DNA of 9,599 nt from Deltaproteobacteria bacterium. Its GTDB lineage: Bacteria; Myxococcota_A; Polyangia; HGW-17; SLPX01. A program made the position numbers and the translations under genes. Below the pieces are notes generated by a model. That model was not told the origin of the DNA, searched no databases, and worked only from the letters and a program-made list of their open reading frames with translations. The stretch covers positions 1 to 9,599 of the forward strand of contig JAABSF010000070.1 in assembly GCA_011390535.1 (NCBI GenBank), in the 5' to 3' direction. Shown piece by piece: positions 6,213 to 9,599 of the stretch. Within the stretch, counting starts at the first letter, position 1. The number at the start of each line of letters is the position of its first letter.

Positions 6213-6439
6213 AATAATTCTCTTTCGTGGTCATCAGAAAAATCTTTCGGCCTATCTGCAGTAAAGGTATTATCCTGTATGGAACCATACAGACTTTGGT
6301 AATTCTGCGGCCAAGCATTGAACATCGATTCGTTGAGCTTTTTTACGACGTACTTTGAGATGGAGATGTGTTCCATTTTTGCGGCGGTTTCGATCTTTTG
6401 CAGGGTGGTTTTGTCAATATAGAGTGATAATTGGGGCAT
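6209..6439 (-). CDS. vapB: VapB-like antitoxin, ribbon-helix-helix type
   Basis: 76 residues directly upstream of the PIN toxin and overlapping it. The N-terminus, MPQLSLYIDKTTLQKIETAA followed by SISKYVVKKL, has the beta-strand, helix, helix pattern of ribbon-helix-helix DNA-binding antitoxins. The C-terminal tail is acidic and polar (PKDFSDDHERELL), as is usual for the part that wraps the PIN toxin. It should neutralise the toxin and repress the operon. A strong Shine-Dalgarno, AAGGAG (6453-6448), lies 8 nt before ATG 6439-6437. A 16-bp palindrome immediately upstream is a good candidate operator. Function is inferred from gene order, overlap and fold pattern. Confidence 0.8.
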   Translation of the reverse strand: MPQLSLYIDKTTLQKIETAAKMEHISISKYVVKKLNESMFNAWPQNYQSLYGSIQDNTFTADRPKDFSDDHERELL

Positions 6440-6447
6440 AGAGTTAT

Positions 6448-6453
6448 CTCCTT
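6448..6453 (-). promoter_or_regulatory. Ribosome binding site of vapB
   Basis: AAGGAG on the minus strand, 8 nt from the ATG. It touches the edge of the AT palindrome, so a repressor on the palindrome would sit right at the transcript start. Confidence 0.65.
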
Positions 6454-6468
6454 ATATTATATAATATA
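6453..6468. promoter_or_regulatory. 16-bp perfect palindrome, probable vapBC operator and -10 region
   Basis: TATATTATATAATATA is its own reverse complement over 16 bp. It contains TATAAT on both strands, so it can hold the -10 box of the vapBC promoter. No clear -35 is seen in the AT-rich sequence to its right. Perfect palindromes over the promoter are the usual autoregulatory targets of ribbon-helix-helix antitoxins; that assignment is inference. A palindrome made only of A and T has some chance of being fortuitous. Confidence 0.55.
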
Positions 6469-6586
6469 CTTGGATTTTCTTTATTAAAAAGCTAGTTGTT
6501 AAGGGATCTATGTGAAGCTGGGATGGTAGCCACTAAAAAATGCGTAGAAAAAACAAACTTTCGCGCCATCTCCACTAAAGGCCAAG

Positions 6587-6619
6587 TCTCTTCTCTCTCT
6601 TTTTTATCTCCTCTCTCTC
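6587..6619 (-). repeat. Homopurine tract downstream of the zinc-ribbon gene
   Basis: The plus strand is entirely C and T over 6587-6619 except for one A at 6606, with runs of the CT dinucleotide. The minus-strand transcript is therefore GA-rich. The tract lies 46-78 bases past the stop of the zinc-ribbon gene, in the 225 bases before vapB, which otherwise hold no gene I can support. Confidence 0.6.
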
Positions 6620-6664
6620 TTGTGTAAACCTCTCGCTTTCTGGACGAGATAATCGCTGTGAAGG

Positions 6665-7900
6665 TCAGTGAGCTTGCTTTCTTTTGCAAGTTGCGCACAC
6701 CTCCGGTTCTCGCCAAAGCCCCAAAAACACCTTAAGCTGATTTTGTGACGGCCAGGTGGTCTCATCCCCACACTGGGGGCACACGAGTTTCTTGACCGGG
6801 TGCTCTTTTAAAAACCGGGAGCAAATGTCACACATCCGCAGGGGCGGTGATGCATCCTTTTTCAGGCTCCCCGACATTGCGTAGAGCTGTGCCATCTTAG
6901 ACCAGGTCCACGTTCTCTCGCATCCATCGTTTTTACATGGGACCTCTTTATCCTCCAGACTTTCCAAGATATCCAGACAATCAGTACAGAGCTTTTGCGG
7001 CGGTTTTCCACCTTTGCCGCCTTTGCCTTTGATCTGATTAAGCTGAGATCCTCGATGATAGGGCCAGGTTCCCGGACACTCTCGGATACGACAAGGGACC
7101 ATCTCTTCTTTCAAGTCGTTGTATAAACTCGAACAATCGGGACACATCCTCTTGGGTGGATGTGGAGCTTCCTCGAACCCCCCATCGGCCCATGCCTGAA
7201 GCTGAGCCATACGCGGCCAATGCCAAGTTTTTTCGCAACCATCTACACGACAAGGGACCTCAAGATCCGCCAGGTCCGTAAACCGCTCGTAGCATCTCTC
7301 ACACATCCGGGGACGAGGCGCATCTTTTCCTCGCAAGACATCACTCAGCTGACGATCTCTCCGATAGAGCCAAGTCCCATCACAACCTTTTATACTACAC
7401 GACATCTCACGATCTTTGAGTTTCTTGAATACGCCGAAACAGCGATCGCACATCCTTTGCGGGGGCGCTATCTCCTTGTCCAAAGCTCCCGCCTTTAACT
7501 GTTGCCCTGCGGTCCACGTCCAGGTTCCCCCACACTCTCTGACGCGACAAGAGACCTCTTTGTCATTCATTTGAGATTGCTCACCCCGGCAAGACTCACA
7601 AAGCCCCTGAGGCGAATCATCCCGCCCAAGAACCCTCATCCTCCTGAGCTGACTCCCCCTCTTCCAAATCCAGGTGTTTTCGCACTCAGGCCGGCTGCAC
7701 TTCAACTCCCTGTCTTCAAGGGTTTTGTATAGTTCGAAACACTCAGGACACATTCGCCCGGGGGGATCTTTTACGCCTTTTGAAAACGCCTCAAGCTGAG
7801 CCTTCCCGCTCCAAACCCAATGACCCTCACAACCTCTGATCTTGCAAGGCTCTCTTCGGTCGCTGATTGTATCTCCAAGAGTAGGCTTCGACTGACTCAT
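6665..7900 (-). CDS. Protein of eight tandem zinc-ribbon-like units, unknown function
   Basis: 411 residues made almost wholly of eight repeats of about 50 residues: 16-63, 64-113, 114-163, 164-212, 213-265, 266-317, 318-369 and 370-411. Units 1-7 share C-x4-C, then (x)TWxW or a close variant, five residues on to QL, a variable basic stretch, PPxRMC or similar, C-x2-C as the second cysteine pair, and a helical end such as FELYKTLED. Unit 8 is shorter, with C-x2-C twice. That gives 32 ordered cysteines, enough for eight four-Cys zinc sites. There is no signal peptide or membrane segment, so it is probably cytoplasmic. Zinc ribbons commonly bind nucleic acid or protein, but no catalytic domain is attached and I do not recognise the family. 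A ribosome binding site, AAAAGGAA (7914-7907), precedes ATG 7900-7898. The gene follows the beta-helix gene on the same strand after 222 bp and probably has its own promoter. Confidence 0.85.
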   Translation of the reverse strand: MSQSKPTLGDTISDRREPCKIRGCEGHWVWSGKAQLEAFSKGVKDPPGRMCPECFELYKTLEDRELKCSRPECENTWIWKRGSQLRRMRVLGRDDSPQGLCESCRGEQSQMNDKEVSCRVRECGGTWTWTAGQQLKAGALDKEIAPPQRMCDRCFGVFKKLKDREMSCSIKGCDGTWLYRRDRQLSDVLRGKDAPRPRMCERCYERFTDLADLEVPCRVDGCEKTWHWPRMAQLQAWADGGFEEAPHPPKRMCPDCSSLYNDLKEEMVPCRIRECPGTWPYHRGSQLNQIKGKGGKGGKPPQKLCTDCLDILESLEDKEVPCKNDGCERTWTWSKMAQLYAMSGSLKKDASPPLRMCDICSRFLKEHPVKKLVCPQCGDETTWPSQNQLKVFLGLWREPEVCATCKRKQAH

Positions 7901-7906
7901 GAACTA

Positions 7907-7914
7907 TTCCTTTT
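7907..7914 (-). promoter_or_regulatory. Ribosome binding site of the zinc-ribbon gene
   Basis: AAAAGGAA on the minus strand, 6 nt before ATG 7900-7898, supporting this start. Confidence 0.6.
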
Positions 7915-7963
7915 CTTTAAAAATAAGGGCTAACTCAACAATCACTTCTTGATTCGGACGCCG

Positions 7964-7993
7964 ATACATCCAACCTGCACAGACCAGTGTCAA
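7964..7993 (-). promoter_or_regulatory. Candidate sigma-70 promoter of the zinc-ribbon gene
   Basis: A perfect TTGACA (7993-7988) is followed after 18 bp by ATGTAT (7969-7964), a poor -10. It would give a leader of about 55-60 nt to ATG 7900. The -35 match is good and the -10 weak, so this is tentative. Confidence 0.3.
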
Positions 7994-8036
7994 CGCTTGG
8001 GACACAAAGTTACCGCCGCCGTATCACCATTACTCG

Positions 8037-8054
8037 GAGCCACTGTTGTGGCTC
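8037..8054. other. Perfect hairpin between beta-helix and zinc-ribbon genes
   Basis: GAGCCAC and GTGGCTC, 7-bp arms with loop TGTT, lie 69-86 bases past the beta-helix stop. It has no T-run in the direction of transcription, so it may be an RNA 3' end stabiliser, a weak terminator or chance. The rest of this 222-bp gap shows no supportable gene. Confidence 0.4.
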
Positions 8055-8122
8055 GCTATGCATTCACTGTAGGAGTATCTCATTCCCTGCTCATACACCA
8101 ATTTAAACTCCTCCAACGATTA

Positions 8123-9599
8123 CTACTCCTCCGGGACCGCAAGCTCGGCGCCGAATCGACCCAGATGTGTACGAGCTTCACCTGTAAGCTTCATCTGATT
8201 ATCGAAATAAGAAGCACTATCCAGATTATCGATATTCTGCAATCTTTGGCTCTCCGGCCACATGCCCATATCCAAAACATTGTTTTCCATAATCACTGTA
8301 CCGTCGGGCATATTATCCAGAGCATCCGCCTCCCAGTGCAAACGCTGCTTGAGAGAGTTGCGGTAGACCCACACCGGAGTGTCTTCAGTCCAAGAGTACT
8401 CGGACAAGGAGCTGTTCGTCCAAAAGACCATCGCGCCGCGGCGTCCTGAATCCCAAGGTGTATGGATAACATTGTACGCAAACTCAATGTTCCTTGCAGC
8501 TAACAAGCCCAGGGCTCCGCTGGAGGCGTTCCAGTCGTTGTCGTCCCAAAACTCGTTGGCACGAATGGTTACAAACTCGTTGTTTCCTCCCTTGATATAG
8601 ATCACGCTCCAGACTGAACCGTCGGCCAAAGAGATGTCCGCCCCGGCCACGCGGTTTTTCTCGAATACGGAATACCGAAGATAATAGGTGCTGGTCAAAA
8701 TCCCATTCGTCCCGGTCTGTGTACAATTAACCACGGCTACATAGTCTCTTGGCACATCTTCGTTGACGAACATCATAATCGAGGAGTTACCGAGGCCGGT
8801 GTTTACAGGATCTCCCTGAAAACGGCTGAAGGTCAAGTCATGAACGGTGTAACGTGGATTCACACCCCAAACGGTTATCATGTGAATAAACCCCCCGTCG
8901 TCCTGAAAAAAGTCTTCCCGGTGTCTGTGCTCGAGGTTGGCAAAATAAAAATCCGAAGCAGCTAAAACGATCTTTCCTTCATGGGCTTCAAGTACGGCTT
9001 CACTCCCAGGAAACCCCAACCAAACACGCGGCGCCAGCCCCTGTTCTATTCGGAGATTCCCGTTTTCCCGGTTTCCGTCCATCGGAACGAGCCCATGTAA
9101 GTAAACACGATGGTCTACAAATGGTGACCCCTCCTCCACGACCCGACCTACTGTTCGCAGAGGCGCTGTCATTGTGCCGGAATTTTCATCATCTCCGTTC
9201 TCCGGATCCACAAAGACCCAACCTTGTGTTCCCACGGTCAGCGTTACAGGGACTGTAATCGTATTTCCATCTTGATCTTCGACTTCGACCTCTATCTCGT
9301 AGACACCCTCCTGTGGATCATCCCACCACAGCAATCCATACTCCGGAGTCACGCGATGGTGGATGTAACCGTCAACAGATTCCCGCCGCAGCTCACCGCC
9401 TATTTCCAAACCCTCGGCACCACCGTTTTCGGTGATCTCGTATTTGAACGGCCAGGCACCGCCCTGAATCACAATCGGAATTTCCCAGCGAACCCCCGGA
9501 TGAGCATTTCTTGAATATGCCCATTCAGCCGTTTCGTCGTTTCTAGGATGAACGATTGTCATCTCCATCTTCTGCTCGACATAATAGCCTTCTGGAAGC
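8123..9599 (-). CDS. Right-handed parallel beta-helix surface or secreted protein, N-terminus cut by right edge
   Basis: The frame is open to the right edge. The ten codons before ATG 9568 read LPEGYYVEQK with no stop or ribosome binding site, so that ATG is internal and the true start lies outside. The visible 491 residues hold, in order, an Ig-like or cadherin-like segment (WEIPIVIQGGAWPFKYEIT to YEIEVEVEDQDGNTITVPVT), then a DUF1565-type entry motif, VFVDPENGDDENSGTMTAPL. After that come beta-helix coils with many short Asn/Gly-turn strands (VHDLTFSRFQGD, GILTSTYYLRYSVFEKNRV, FVTIRANEFWDDN, IEFAYNVIHTPWD, VIMENNVLDMG). Such proteins are extracellular and often bind or cleave polysaccharide; no catalytic residues can be named here. 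The C-terminus (ELAVPEE) has no sorting signal. The export signal should be in the missing N-terminal part. Confidence 0.8.
   Translation of the reverse strand, partial: LPEGYYVEQKMEMTIVHPRNDETAEWAYSRNAHPGVRWEIPIVIQGGAWPFKYEITENGGAEGLEIGGELRRESVDGYIHHRVTPEYGLLWWDDPQEGVYEIEVEVEDQDGNTITVPVTLTVGTQGWVFVDPENGDDENSGTMTAPLRTVGRVVEEGSPFVDHRVYLHGLVPMDGNRENGNLRIEQGLAPRVWLGFPGSEAVLEAHEGKIVLAASDFYFANLEHRHREDFFQDDGGFIHMITVWGVNPRYTVHDLTFSRFQGDPVNTGLGNSSIMMFVNEDVPRDYVAVVNCTQTGTNGILTSTYYLRYSVFEKNRVAGADISLADGSVWSVIYIKGGNNEFVTIRANEFWDDNDWNASSGALGLLAARNIEFAYNVIHTPWDSGRRGAMVFWTNSSLSEYSWTEDTPVWVYRNSLKQRLHWEADALDNMPDGTVIMENNVLDMGMWPESQRLQNIDNLDSASYFDNQMKLTGEARTHLGRFGAELAVPEE

Noticed and set aside
6492..6716. Minus-strand frame overlapping the end of the zinc-ribbon gene, including a possible 25-residue hydrophobic peptide
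   Set aside because: It begins inside the zinc-ribbon gene in another frame, crosses the GA tract, and the inner ATG has no spaced ribosome binding site.
8035..8112. Possible 22-codon minus-strand peptide after a GGAGGAG sequence downstream of the beta-helix gene
   Set aside because: The GTG start and spacing are acceptable, but the peptide is very short, unlike anything known, and ends within the hairpin; it is not enough to support a gene.
7949..8449. Plus-strand open frame of 166 codons
   Set aside because: Most of it is antisense to the beta-helix coding region, and its start has no ribosome binding site.

Overview
The window looks like bacterial chromosome from a Gram-negative, probably large-genomed, environmental organism. 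Two proteins carry lipobox signal peptides. There is a DUF3604 lipoprotein, a large extracellular parallel beta-helix protein, a VapBC-type toxin-antitoxin pair and the remnant of a formylglycine-generating-enzyme-like (FGE/SUMF1) protein. This mix is common in Myxococcota, Bradymonadota and other former deltaproteobacteria. That placement is an inference from gene content only; no rRNA or other marker gene is present.

Layout from left to right. (1) Positions 1-1355, minus strand: an alpha/beta hydrolase whose N-terminus is a 24-bp tandem repeat coding for an octapeptide, followed 20 bp downstream by a second ORF that runs off the left edge. (2) Positions about 1378-1674, plus strand: a decayed FGE-like fragment with in-frame stops. 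(3) Positions 1786-2745, minus strand: an AT-rich gene for a Lys/Asn-rich, Cys-rich lipoprotein. (4) Positions 2959-3405, plus strand: a small basic, probably exported protein with six cysteines and a structured leader. (5) Positions 3593/3641-5671, plus strand: a DUF3604 (PHP-like) lipoprotein preceded by six 11-bp direct repeats. (6) Positions 5808-6439, minus strand: a VapB-like antitoxin and PIN-domain toxin with overlapping start and stop and a 16-bp palindrome at the promoter. (7) Positions 6665-7900, minus strand: a 411-residue protein built from eight tandem zinc-ribbon-like units. (8) Positions 8123-9599, minus strand: the C-terminal part of a secreted or surface beta-helix protein cut by the right edge.

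The genes do not form one obvious pathway. The region reads as accessory, mostly monocistronic genes with cell-envelope products, a toxin-antitoxin module and one visible relic gene. The two compact transcription units are the hydrolase pair at the left and vapBC. The least explained objects are the eight-fold zinc-ribbon protein, the octapeptide repeat on the hydrolase and the 11-bp iterons in front of the DUF3604 gene. I saw no CRISPR array, tRNA, rRNA, transposase or recognisable defence system other than vapBC.
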